From assembly GCF_004143485.2 (NCBI RefSeq), contig NZ_RXOB02000046.1:1-64000 (forward strand): a stretch of 64,000 nucleotides of DNA, read 5' to 3'. This document shows positions 37,033 to 45,083 of this stretch, one piece after another. The position numbers and the translations under genes are program-made. Numbering within the stretch: position 1 is the first letter of the stretch; each line of letters opens with the position of its first letter. Origin of the DNA: Halorussus amylolyticus. GTDB lineage: Archaea; Halobacteriota; Halobacteria; Halobacteriales; Haladaptataceae. The notes beneath the pieces are model-generated. The model saw only the letters and a program-made list of their open reading frames with translations, searched no databases and had not been told where the DNA came from.

Positions 37033-38163
37033 ATGATGCCAGAGAAACTCAGGCACGAAACTGACTCGACCGACCCATCCGACTCGGATTCGTCGGACGG
37101 GGTCGGTCGTCGCACCGTTCTCGCATCCGGGGCCGCATTTGTCGGGGGGTTGGGGTTGGCCGGGTGGACCGGACGCTCCGAGGGAGCGCAGAACCAGACG
37201 ACGAACATCGCAATCGTCTCGAGTCCCGCTGGCTTCGACGACAGCGCATTCAACGACCTCGCGCTCGAAGGTCTCCAGACCGCCGCGGAGGAGTACGACA
37301 TCGAAATCAATCAGGTCGAGGAGACCGAACAGGCCCAGTACCAGTCCACACAGGCCCAACTCGCTCAGAGCGGCGACTACGACCTCATCGTCCTCGTGTC
37401 GTACAACCACACCGAGGCGCTGACGCAGAACGCGGTCGATTACCCCGACCAGAACTGGATGCTCATCAACGACCACGTCGACGAGCCAAACGTCGCGGGC
37501 TACACGTGGGCCAACCACGAGATGTCGTATCTCGCGGGCGTCCTCGGCGGCACGATGACCACCGAGGAACTGTCCTACGAGGGAAGCGAGACCGACTCGG
37601 AGAACGCACAAATCGGCTTCGTCGGGGGCGTAGACGAGTCGCTCATCAATGCGTTCGAGCAGTCCTACGTCGCGGGAGCCGAGTGGGTCAACGAGGACGT
37701 GAGCGTGAACGTCGGCTACATCGGCGACTACACCGACACCGACACGGCCGCGGACATCGCCAGTTCGCAGTACGACGACGGCGCGGACATCGTCTACCAC
37801 GCCGCGGCGGCCGCGGGACGAGGCGTGTTCGAGGCCGCACAGAGCAACAACCGCTTCGCAATCGGCGTCGACGCCGACCAGTCCCAGACGCTCCCCGACT
37901 TCCAGGACGTCATCCTCGGCTCCGCGGTCAAGTACATCAACGAGGGGACCCGCGAGGTCGCGAGCGCGGTCGTGGAAGGCAACTTCGAGAGCGTCACCGG
38001 GGCCAACACCCTCGGACTCGAAGAAGAGGCCGTCGACTGCGTTATCGGCCAGGCGTTCGAAGGCGAACTCCCGGACGCGGTCCAGCAGAACCTCGACGAC
38101 GCGAAGCAGGGCATCGCCGACGGCGACATCGAAGTTCCGTGTACCGCCTCCGGCTGTAACTGA
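37033..38163 (+). CDS. BMP-family (nucleoside) ABC transporter substrate-binding protein
   Basis: A 376-residue exported binding protein. A twin-arginine signal (GRRTVLASGAAFVGGLGLAG) precedes a Bmp/PnrA-like domain (TNIAIVSSPAGFDDSAFNDLALEGL... YDLIVLVSYNHTEAL, NWMLINDHVDEPNVAGYTWANHEMSYLAGVLGG, FAIGVDADQSQTLPD, VILGSAVKYINEGTREVA). The Phe/Asn positions near DSAFND bind nucleosides in the family. No lipobox Cys is evident next to the signal. It heads a four-gene operon with one ATPase and two permeases. Purine nucleosides are the expected substrate from family knowledge. Confidence 0.92.
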   Translation: MMPEKLRHETDSTDPSDSDSSDGVGRRTVLASGAAFVGGLGLAGWTGRSEGAQNQTTNIAIVSSPAGFDDSAFNDLALEGLQTAAEEYDIEINQVEETEQAQYQSTQAQLAQSGDYDLIVLVSYNHTEALTQNAVDYPDQNWMLINDHVDEPNVAGYTWANHEMSYLAGVLGGTMTTEELSYEGSETDSENAQIGFVGGVDESLINAFEQSYVAGAEWVNEDVSVNVGYIGDYTDTDTAADIASSQYDDGADIVYHAAAAAGRGVFEAAQSNNRFAIGVDADQSQTLPDFQDVILGSAVKYINEGTREVASAVVEGNFESVTGANTLGLEEEAVDCVIGQAFEGELPDAVQQNLDDAKQGIADGDIEVPCTASGCN

Positions 38164-38205
38164 TTCGGCCTCTTCCGTCCGCCTTTATGACACTATCTCC
38201 CTATC

Positions 38206-39801
38206 ATGGCTACGAGTAAGGCACAGACGTCCGCCGTCCGACTCGAAGGCATCACCAAACGCTTCGGTGACGTGGTGGCGAACGACGACATCGATTTCAC
38301 GCTGGAACGCGGCGAGGTCCACGCCCTGCTCGGCGAGAACGGGTCGGGGAAGACCACGCTGATGAGCGTTCTCTACGGGCTATACGACCAAAACGCGGGG
38401 ACGATTCACGTCGACGGCGAACCGCGGTCGTTCGACTCGCCTCGGGACGCCATGGACGCGGGCGTCGGCATGATTCACCAGCACTTCCAGCTGGTGGAAC
38501 CGATGACCGTCCTCCAGAACGTCGTTTTGGGCCACGAGCCGACCGAGAACGGACTGGTGGACGAGTCGGCCGCCAGAGCCGAAATCGAGGAAATTTCCTC
38601 GCGCTACGACTTCGACGTGGACGAGTACCTCGACACGCCGGTCCGCGACCTCGACCTCGGGACGCGCCAGCGCGTCGAAATCGTCAAGAGTCTCTACCGG
38701 GGGGCCGAGATTCTCATCCTCGACGAACCGACTGCGGTTCTCACGCCCCAAGAAGTCGAAGGCCTGTTCGACGTGATGGACGAACTCACGGCGGCGGGTC
38801 GCTCGCTCATCTTCATCACGCACAAGCTAGACGAGGGGCTTACGGCGGCCGACCGCGTCACCGTGCTCCGGGACGGGGCGGCCGTCGGGACCGTCCCCGC
38901 CGACGGCACCACCGAGCAGGAACTCGCCCGGATGATGGTCGGTCGAGAGATACTGTTCGACCGCCAACCGCGCGAGACGAACCCCGGCGATCCGGTTCTC
39001 GAAGCCGCCGAACTCCGGGTTCGGGGCGACAGAGGTCTCGAACGCGTGACCGACGTGGACCTCACCGTCCGAGAGGGCGAAATCCTCGGCATCGCGGGCG
39101 TCCAAGGCAACGGCCAGACCGAACTCGCCGAGGCGCTCACCGGACTTCGGCCGGTCGAGTCCGGCACCGTCCGATTCGGCGGCGAGGACATCACCGGAAT
39201 GAGTCGCCGTCGTCGCATCGAGGCTGGAATCGCGTACGTTCCGGAGGACCGCCAGACGGAGGGTCTGGTGCAGGACTACGACCTCGTCCGGAACGCGCTT
39301 CTGGGGAATCAGACCATCGAACCGTACGCCAGCGGCGGATTCGTAGACTGGACCGCCGTGCGCGAGCACGCCGAGAACATCGTCGAGGAGTACGACGTTC
39401 AGCCGCCGAACCCCGACACCGAGGCGTCGTCGCTCTCGGGCGGCAATCAGCAGAAGTTCATCGTGGGCCGGGAAATCGAACACGACCCGGACGTCATCGT
39501 CGCGGCGCACCCGACTCGCGGGGTAGACATCGGCTCAATCGAGTTCATCCACGACCGCTTGCTCGAACTCCGGGAGGCGGGACTCGCAATCGTGTTCGTC
39601 TCCTCGAAACTGGAGGAGATTCAGAAGCTCTCGGACCGAATCGCGGTCATGTACGAGGGCGAGTTCATCGACACGGCCGACCCGGAGGACGTGACCGAAG
39701 AGGAACTCGGCCTGCTGATGGCCGGGCACCGCCACGAGGCCGACGACGAGAGTGCGGCCGACGCGACCGAAGACGCGCCCGAGGGAGGTGCATCGTCGTG
39801 A
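38206..39801 (+). CDS. ABC transporter ATP-binding protein, two fused ABC domains
   Basis: A 531-residue tandem ATPase of the sugar/nucleoside type (RbsA/YufO-like). First domain: Walker A GENGSGKTT, Walker B ILILDEPTAVLTPQ; second domain: degenerate Walker A GVQGNGQTE and signature LSGGNQQKFIVGREI, with the inactive AHPTRGVDIG. The first half hydrolyses ATP. It overlaps the permease gene by 4 bp (GTGA). Together with the two permeases it forms one importer. Confidence 0.94.
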   Translation: MATSKAQTSAVRLEGITKRFGDVVANDDIDFTLERGEVHALLGENGSGKTTLMSVLYGLYDQNAGTIHVDGEPRSFDSPRDAMDAGVGMIHQHFQLVEPMTVLQNVVLGHEPTENGLVDESAARAEIEEISSRYDFDVDEYLDTPVRDLDLGTRQRVEIVKSLYRGAEILILDEPTAVLTPQEVEGLFDVMDELTAAGRSLIFITHKLDEGLTAADRVTVLRDGAAVGTVPADGTTEQELARMMVGREILFDRQPRETNPGDPVLEAAELRVRGDRGLERVTDVDLTVREGEILGIAGVQGNGQTELAEALTGLRPVESGTVRFGGEDITGMSRRRRIEAGIAYVPEDRQTEGLVQDYDLVRNALLGNQTIEPYASGGFVDWTAVREHAENIVEEYDVQPPNPDTEASSLSGGNQQKFIVGREIEHDPDVIVAAHPTRGVDIGSIEFIHDRLLELREAGLAIVFVSSKLEEIQKLSDRIAVMYEGEFIDTADPEDVTEEELGLLMAGHRHEADDESAADATEDAPEGGASS

Positions 39802-40931
39802 GCGGGTCGGATTCGAGTCGCGGCCGCGCCGCGCTCGACCGCGCGGCCGCCCGCATGCTGAACGCGAGTGTGCTTCAGCGACTCGCAATCGCGACGGCCT
39901 CGACGGCGTTGGCGTTGGTCGTCGGACTGGTCGTGGTGGCCGCGGCCGGGTACGACCCGATAGACTTCATCGCCAACGTGTTCGAGGGCGCGTTCGGCGA
40001 CGACGCCGCCGTCTCGCGAACGCTGAAGTTCACGACCATCTTCATCCTGACCGGGGTCGCCGTCGCAATCGCGTTCCGGGCGGGCGTGTTCAACATCGGC
40101 GTGCAGGGCCAGTTCGTCGTCGGCGGGTTCGCTACCGTCATGTCCATCCTGTGGCTCGCGCCGTTCCTGCCCGAGAACGCGGTCGGCGGCGTCGGACTCA
40201 TCGTACTCGGCACGCTCGCGGGTATCGTCGCTGGCGGCGCGTACGCGGCGCTCCCGGGAGTTCTGAAGGCGTACGGCGGCGCGAACGAGATTATCACGAC
40301 GATTATGCTGAACTTCATCGCGGTCGGCGTCGTCGGATGGCTGGTCGAGGGTCCGCTTCGGGGAGAAGGTAACAGGGCCCCGAACACCGAACGGATTCCG
40401 GAGTACGTCGAATTTCCGTCCATCGTGTACGACAGTCCCGACTTCTCGGTCGTCGGTCTCGCCGTGGCGCTTGCAGTCGTCGTAATCGTCGCGGTCGTCG
40501 TGGCGCGAACCCGTTTCGGGTACGACATGGTGACGAGCGGCCACCAGGAGTCGGCCGCGACGTACTCGGGCGTGGACGCCAAGCGGACCATCGTCACGAC
40601 GATGGCTTTCTCGGGAATGGTTGCAGGCGTCGCCGGGGCCGTCTTCGCTATCATGATTCAGGGCTACTACAGCGACCCGAGCGGCGTCGGAACGTACGGC
40701 TTCGACGCAATCGCGGTGAGTCTGCTCGCGGCGAACAACCCCGTGGGCGTCGTCCCGGCGGGACTGCTGTTCGGCGGTCTCGACTCCGCGGGTGCCCATA
40801 TCGGTCTCAACAGCGACGTGCCCGTTCAGCTTATCGACGGCATCGTCGGACTCGTCGTGCTGTTCGTTTCCGCGCCGGAACTGTTTCGGATGGCCGCGGC
40901 GCGGACCGGCCTCGGAGGTGACGACCGATGA
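39798..40931 (+). CDS. ABC transporter permease (BMP-type), subunit 1
   Basis: A 377-residue inner permease with about ten helices and the family signature FRAGVFNIGVQGQFVVGGFATV (about residues 94-116) and GANEIITTIMLNF. Starts with GTG at 39798 inside the ATPase stop. An acidic leader (SGSDSSRGRAALDRAAAR) precedes the first helix. Translation is coupled on both sides by 4-bp overlaps. Confidence 0.93.
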   Translation: MSGSDSSRGRAALDRAAARMLNASVLQRLAIATASTALALVVGLVVVAAAGYDPIDFIANVFEGAFGDDAAVSRTLKFTTIFILTGVAVAIAFRAGVFNIGVQGQFVVGGFATVMSILWLAPFLPENAVGGVGLIVLGTLAGIVAGGAYAALPGVLKAYGGANEIITTIMLNFIAVGVVGWLVEGPLRGEGNRAPNTERIPEYVEFPSIVYDSPDFSVVGLAVALAVVVIVAVVVARTRFGYDMVTSGHQESAATYSGVDAKRTIVTTMAFSGMVAGVAGAVFAIMIQGYYSDPSGVGTYGFDAIAVSLLAANNPVGVVPAGLLFGGLDSAGAHIGLNSDVPVQLIDGIVGLVVLFVSAPELFRMAAARTGLGGDDR

Positions 40932-41977
40932 GCCTCGTGGAGAACGCTCGCGGGACTCGCGTTCGGGTCGGAATCGCCGCCGCCCTGCTCGTCCTGGCGG
41001 CGGTCCTCGCGGTCCAACTCGACGTACCGGTCGCCGACATCGTGACGGTCGGATTCATCGAGCGGGCGCTTCAGGCCGCGGCCCCCATCGCGCTCGCGGC
41101 CATCGGCGGCCTGTACGCCGAGAAGAGCGGCGTCTTCAACATCGGTCTCGAAGGGTTCATGATATTCGGGGCGGCCAACACCGCCGCGTTCGTCTGGTTC
41201 TTCGGAGGCGAGTCGGTTACGCAGGGCGACCTCTGGCTCGCGATTCTGGCTTCGGTCGCGGTCAGTCTAGTGTACACCGTGATTTTCGCCGTACTGTTGA
41301 TTCGGTACAAAGCCGACCAAATCGTGGCGGGCTTGGCGGTCTGGTTCCTCGGTCTCGGATTCGGACCGTTCACCGCGGTCCTGCTCTGGGGGAACCGAAA
41401 CAGTCCGCGACTCGCGAGCATGAACGACGTGACGGTTCCGGCCCTCGCGGAGATACCGATACTCGGTCGACTCCTGTTCGACGCGTCGCCGCTGGTGTTG
41501 CTCACCGCGGTGCTGGCAGTGGCCGCGTGGGTGTTCCTCTATCACACCCGGTACGGCTACTGGCTTCAGGCCGCGGGCGAGAATCCGGAGGCGCTCGACA
41601 CCGCGGGAATAAGCGTGACTCGGGTTCGGTACGCCGCGGTGCTGTTCTCGGGTGCGATGGCGGGACTCGGCGGTGCCGTCCTCCTCGCGCACGCGGGGTC
41701 GTTTACTGGAACCGGAGACACGATGGTGAACGGTCGGGGCTGGATAGGCATCGTGGCGTACCTGTTCGGCAACTACAATCCGCTCGGGGCGGCGGCCGCC
41801 GCGCTCCTGTTCGGTGGGCTGGATATGCTCCAGATTCAGTTCCAGACCGCAGGCATCCAACTCCCGAACAGGCTCGTGAATCTGTTCCCCTACGTCGCGG
41901 TCGTCGTGGTCCTCACGATTTGGGGTTCGACCCGGATGCCGTCGGCCGTCGGCGAGTCCTACGAGAGCGAGGAGTAG
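40928..41977 (+). CDS. ABC transporter permease (BMP-type), subunit 2
   Basis: A 349-residue permease of the same class with FNIGLEGFMIFGAANTAAFVWF (about residues 68-89) and GAMAGLGGAVLLAHAGSF (about 240-257). About ten helices. It is the last gene of the operon and is convergent with the HAD gene, 2 bp apart. Its paralogy to subunit 1 is as expected for the Nup/Ytf-type importers. Confidence 0.93.
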   Translation: MSLVENARGTRVRVGIAAALLVLAAVLAVQLDVPVADIVTVGFIERALQAAAPIALAAIGGLYAEKSGVFNIGLEGFMIFGAANTAAFVWFFGGESVTQGDLWLAILASVAVSLVYTVIFAVLLIRYKADQIVAGLAVWFLGLGFGPFTAVLLWGNRNSPRLASMNDVTVPALAEIPILGRLLFDASPLVLLTAVLAVAAWVFLYHTRYGYWLQAAGENPEALDTAGISVTRVRYAAVLFSGAMAGLGGAVLLAHAGSFTGTGDTMVNGRGWIGIVAYLFGNYNPLGAAAAALLFGGLDMLQIQFQTAGIQLPNRLVNLFPYVAVVVVLTIWGSTRMPSAVGESYESEE

Positions 41978-41979
41978 GG

Positions 41980-43251
41980 CTATCCGACGGTCGCCAGCCG
42001 ATTCAGCGCGTAAATCGCCCGGAGCACGTCCCCGGCCTTCCCGCGGTCGAAGACGAGTTCGTCGGTCCTGATGACGTGGTCGAGCACGTCGCGGGAGGCG
42101 TGTTCGGGCGCGGCCCCGAGTCCGTAGTCGTTCTCCTCGACCCACTCCATCACCCGGAGGTCGCTCTTGCTGTCGCCCATCACGACCGTGAAGGGGTCGT
42201 CGATGCCGAGCACTTCGAACGCCGACTCGACGCCGACGACTTTGTTGAGTTCGAGACTCCCGATTTCGGCGGCGTCGGCCTCGTAGTACGCTACGTCGAT
42301 TCGCTCGAACACGCCCCGAATCTTCTCGGGCACGTCGTCGGGCGAGCAGTCGGGCGTCGCGCCCTCGCGTTCGAGGACCGACCGTATTTCGGGGTCCTGG
42401 TCGGCGTAGAACGCTCGCGCCCAGTCGCCGGGGTCGCTTTCGTCGGAGGACTGCTCGTCGGCCTCGTTCGCGCCGACCTGCTCGGCGACGCTGTCGCCGA
42501 GCAGGTCGAGTTCGTAGACGAGCGCCCGGTCGATGACCGCGTGGGCGTCCCTGCTCCCGGTCTCGAAGTTGGGTTTCATCGTGACGTTGAACTCGTTGCC
42601 CTGGAGGTGACACCCGCGCCGAAGTTCGTCGGGGGCCTCCGAGAGGATTCGCGAGCGCACGGCGTCGAAGACCGCCCGGATGTCGTCGTCCAAATCCTCG
42701 TAGAGCAGGCGCTTCGTATCTGCACCGTGGCCGGGCGTGAACACCCCAGTTCCGGCCTCGTACACCACGCTCAAATCGCCCGAGTGGACGAGTTCGTTTC
42801 CGAGCCCCTGAATCAGAAATCCCTTGACGTTTTCGAGGGTCTGGCCGGTACAGACCACGATGGGAGTGCCGTCCTCGTAAAACTCCGTGAGCAGGTGGAG
42901 GGTCTCGCGCGGAATCTCGTTGTCGGTGCCGCCCGCCGAGCGCAGGGTCTCGTCCACGTCGAGGACGAGGACGTTCACCCCGCGGCCGTACTTGGTGTAG
43001 AGGTCGAGCGCAGTGAACGCCTGGTCGCGGGTCGCGCGCGCCGCGAGGTCGGCGAACGTCTCGCCGGTCGCGGGGAACGCCGCCCGAACCTCGTCCTTTC
43101 GACCCGCGAGTTCCTCGCTGGCCTCCTGCCAGTGTTCGAGGGCGACCCGCGAATCGACCGGGGGAAAGAGGTCCACGAAGTCCTGATATGCGCGGAGGGT
43201 CGTGGCGTCGAACTCGTCGTAGAGCCGGTAGAGTTGGTCGTATCGCTCCAT
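41980..43251 (-). CDS. HAD-superfamily hydrolase with N-terminal helical domain
   Basis: A 422-residue protein. A helical N-terminal part (about 1-110) is followed by a HAD core: motif I VNVLVLDVDETLRSAGG, motif II PIVVCTGQTLENV, and the C-terminal motif IV FTVVMGDSKSDLRVMEW. The arrangement resembles sugar-phosphate phosphatases (Cof/SPP-like), and a helical extension is unusual. An insert near residues 247-275 (DSVAEQVGANEADEQSSDESD) begins with a 33-nt palindrome. It lies convergent to the nucleoside transporter. Substrate unknown. Confidence 0.8.
   Translation of the reverse strand: MERYDQLYRLYDEFDATTLRAYQDFVDLFPPVDSRVALEHWQEASEELAGRKDEVRAAFPATGETFADLAARATRDQAFTALDLYTKYGRGVNVLVLDVDETLRSAGGTDNEIPRETLHLLTEFYEDGTPIVVCTGQTLENVKGFLIQGLGNELVHSGDLSVVYEAGTGVFTPGHGADTKRLLYEDLDDDIRAVFDAVRSRILSEAPDELRRGCHLQGNEFNVTMKPNFETGSRDAHAVIDRALVYELDLLGDSVAEQVGANEADEQSSDESDPGDWARAFYADQDPEIRSVLEREGATPDCSPDDVPEKIRGVFERIDVAYYEADAAEIGSLELNKVVGVESAFEVLGIDDPFTVVMGDSKSDLRVMEWVEENDYGLGAAPEHASRDVLDHVIRTDELVFDRGKAGDVLRAIYALNRLATVG
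42475..42507. repeat. In-frame 33-bp palindrome in HAD gene
   Basis: Arms 42475-42489 and 42493-42507 are perfectly complementary around GCT. They encode DLLGDSVAEQV, which opens the variable acidic linker of the protein. Confidence 0.9.
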
Positions 43252-43373
43252 ACTCGAACTGGGGGCGCTTTCGGGAATAAAGGTCGGGGTACGAGTGGGA
43301 TGCAATCTCGGAGAATGTTTTCTCGGTGTATGTCTTCCCGAAGTATGTCACCCGGTGAAATTTGGACCCCGGT

Positions 43374-43537
43374 GAAATTTGGACCCCGGCGCGCGCTGGC
43401 GTGACGCCGTTGTTTGGCGTCACGCCCAAAGCGCGCGAGGGATGAGTGAACGACCGAAGGGAGTGAGCGAATCGGTTGGGGAGGGTGTGGCCGTCGCGGG
43501 TGCGGTTCTCATAGGTGACGTGCGAGCAGGACGCTTC
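43374..43537 (+). repeat. Dispersed element E3, left member of inverted pair
   Basis: A 17-bp tandem duplication (43352-43385, CCGGTGAAATTTGGACC twice) leads into CCCGGCGCGCGCTGG, a hairpin GCGTGACGCC/GGCGTCACGC (43399-43425), CCAAAGCGCGCGAGGGATGAG-like sequence, GGAGTGAGCGAATCGGTTGG, GTGTGGCC, AGGTGACGTG and the terminal GCGAGCAGGACGCTTC (43522-43537). The same order, in reverse complement, makes up the right member; a third copy is at 191-292. Confidence 0.85.
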
Positions 43538-43579
43538 GATGACTCAGGAACAGAATGAAGTCACGGAAGATGAACGACT

Positions 43580-43745
43580 GAAGCGTCCTGCTCGCATTCC
43601 ACAAATGAGAAACCGCAGGCCACGTCCTCCCCAACCGATTGCGGTCCTCACTTCGTTGCGGTCCTCATCCCTCGCGCGCTTTGGGCGCGACCACTTGCGG
43701 GTCGCGCCAGCACGCGCCGGGTGGATTGTTCGGCTTGGAGGCACG
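43580..43745 (-). repeat. Dispersed element E3, right member of inverted pair
   Basis: On the minus strand it carries, from 43745 inward, two AATCCACCCGGCGCGTGC-like units (31-bp period, 43710 and 43741), the stem GGCGCGACC/GGTCGCGCC (43684-43708), CCAAAGCGCGCGAGGGATGAG-like sequence, CAATCGGTTGGGGAGG, and GCGAGCAGGACGCTTC (43580-43595). Its stem differs in sequence from the left member while the framework is identical. The 42 nt between the two terminal blocks form the centre. Confidence 0.85.
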
Positions 43746-43804
43746 CGCCGGGTGGATTGGTCAGTATGGAGGTTCGAATTGGTCCGTTTGGCGTCTCAAC
43801 CCCG

Positions 43805-43945
43805 TTACCGAATCTTATCGAACACAGTACACTCACACTTCCGACACGTTTTCCGATTACGCCGGTACGTCTTCCCGCACCGGTGGCACTCCCACGTCGG
43901 CCGAAACACGTCCAACGTCGATTTGAGCGAGTCGTAGAGTCCCAT
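43805..43945 (-). CDS. 46-residue zinc-finger protein
   Basis: MGLYDSLKSTLDVFRPTW is followed by CHRCGKTYRRNRKTCRKCEC and FDKIR, giving a treble-clef-like CxxC...CxxC site with basic residues between the pairs. The protein is unusually basic for a halophile and fits the class of small haloarchaeal zinc proteins. It could bind nucleic acid or a protein partner. Start ATG 43945; it lies divergent from the gene at 44043. Confidence 0.75.
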   Translation of the reverse strand: MGLYDSLKSTLDVFRPTWECHRCGKTYRRNRKTCRKCECTVFDKIR

Positions 43946-44042
43946 GCCGGTCAGTACGAACCGAACCACCAAGGGCGTGACGCCGCCGAACCCGGGATGT
44001 CGCTTCCGACGAAACTTAGGTCCCCGGCGCGCACTGGCGCAC

Positions 44043-45005
44043 ATGGTCGGCAAACTCGACCCCGACGATTTGGCGGATTTCGTGCTGTCTCGGACCGGCG
44101 CGGCCGACGACGCGGTGGAGATGGGACCGAAGTACGGCGAGGACGCCGCCGCGATTCGGTTCGGCGACCACCTGCTCGTCGTCAGTTCCGACCCGCTCTC
44201 GCTCGCCCGCGAGCGACTCGGGACACTCGCGGTCCACGTCGCGTGCAACGACGTGGCCGCCTCGGGTGCGGACCCGCGATGGCTCACGAACACGATGTTC
44301 CTCCCGAGCGAGGACCCCGAGACGCTCGACGTGCTGACCGAGCAAATCGACGCCGAAGCGAAGTCGCTCGGAGTCGCCATCGTCGGCGGCCACTCGGAGT
44401 ACGTCCCGGCGCTGGAGCGCCCGATGGTGTCGATGACCGCGCTCGGGGCCGCCGACGAGTACGTCCCAACGGGCGGCGTCGAACCCGGCGACCGAATCTT
44501 GCTGACCAAAGGTGCAGGAATCGAGGGCACCGCGATTCTGGCGACCGATTTCCGCGAGGAACTCACTCTCCCGACCGACACAATCGACAGCGCCGAGGAC
44601 TTTTTCGGCGAAATCAGCGTCGTTCCGGACGCCCGAGTGCTCCGGGAGTTCGCGACCGCGATGCACGACCCGACCGAGGGCGGCGTCCTCGCGGGGGCGG
44701 TCGAGATGGCCGTGGCCTCAGGCGTCAGAATCGACGTGGCGCGCGACGACGTTCCGATTCGGTCCGAGACCGCGGCGCTCTGCGATGCGGTGGACGTGGA
44801 CCCGCTCCGAATCTTCGGGTCGGGCGCGCTGTTGGCCGCCGTTCCGGAGAACGCGGCCGACGACGCTCTCGGCGCGCTCGACGCCGAAGGAATCCCGGCG
44901 AGCGAAATCGGGGTCGCGGTCGAAACCGACGACCCCGGCGTGGCGCTCGACGGCGAGGTCGTTCGCGGCGAAGTTCGCGACGACCTCTACGCCCTCTGGG
45001 AGTGA
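44043..45005 (+). CDS. AIR synthase-related protein (HypE/ThiL-like)
   Basis: A 320-residue ATP-dependent PurM-fold protein. N-terminal half: KYGEDAAAIRFGDHLLVVSSDPLSLARERLGTLAVHVACNDVAASGADPRWL; C-terminal half: ILLTKGAGIEGTAILATDF and MHDPTEGGVLAGAVEMAVASGVRIDV. The layout is that of HypE and thiamine-phosphate kinase relatives, but the HypE C-terminal cysteine is absent (ends DDLYALWE), so a hydrogenase role is unlikely. The ATG at 44043 lies 26 bp after a TATA-like GAAACTTAGG, suggesting a leaderless transcript. Substrate unknown. Confidence 0.85.
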   Translation: MVGKLDPDDLADFVLSRTGAADDAVEMGPKYGEDAAAIRFGDHLLVVSSDPLSLARERLGTLAVHVACNDVAASGADPRWLTNTMFLPSEDPETLDVLTEQIDAEAKSLGVAIVGGHSEYVPALERPMVSMTALGAADEYVPTGGVEPGDRILLTKGAGIEGTAILATDFREELTLPTDTIDSAEDFFGEISVVPDARVLREFATAMHDPTEGGVLAGAVEMAVASGVRIDVARDDVPIRSETAALCDAVDVDPLRIFGSGALLAAVPENAADDALGALDAEGIPASEIGVAVETDDPGVALDGEVVRGEVRDDLYALWE

Positions 45006-45040
45006 GCGCGCCCGGACTCGGGTCGCGGATGTTTACTCGC

Positions 45041-45060
45041 CTTAGAATAAATCTTTTTAC
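45041..45060 (+). promoter_or_regulatory. AT-rich promoter of gdh
   Basis: CTTAGAATAAATCTTTTTAC just before the gdh start (24-43 bp upstream) is the only AT-rich patch in the gap and contains two overlapping TATA-like boxes. The adjacent gene product GfcR is a known activator of sugar-degradation genes in Haloferax, so this is a possible target. Confidence 0.5.
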
Positions 45061-45083
45061 CCCGTGCGGCCCAACGGTCTCTC

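Noticed and set aside
43442-43558. A 38-codon frame in element E3 (MSERPKGVSESVGEGVAVAG...)
   Set aside because: The corresponding part of the 191-292 copy has a one-base change that shifts the frame, and the right E3 member differs as well. Conservation is at nucleotide level.
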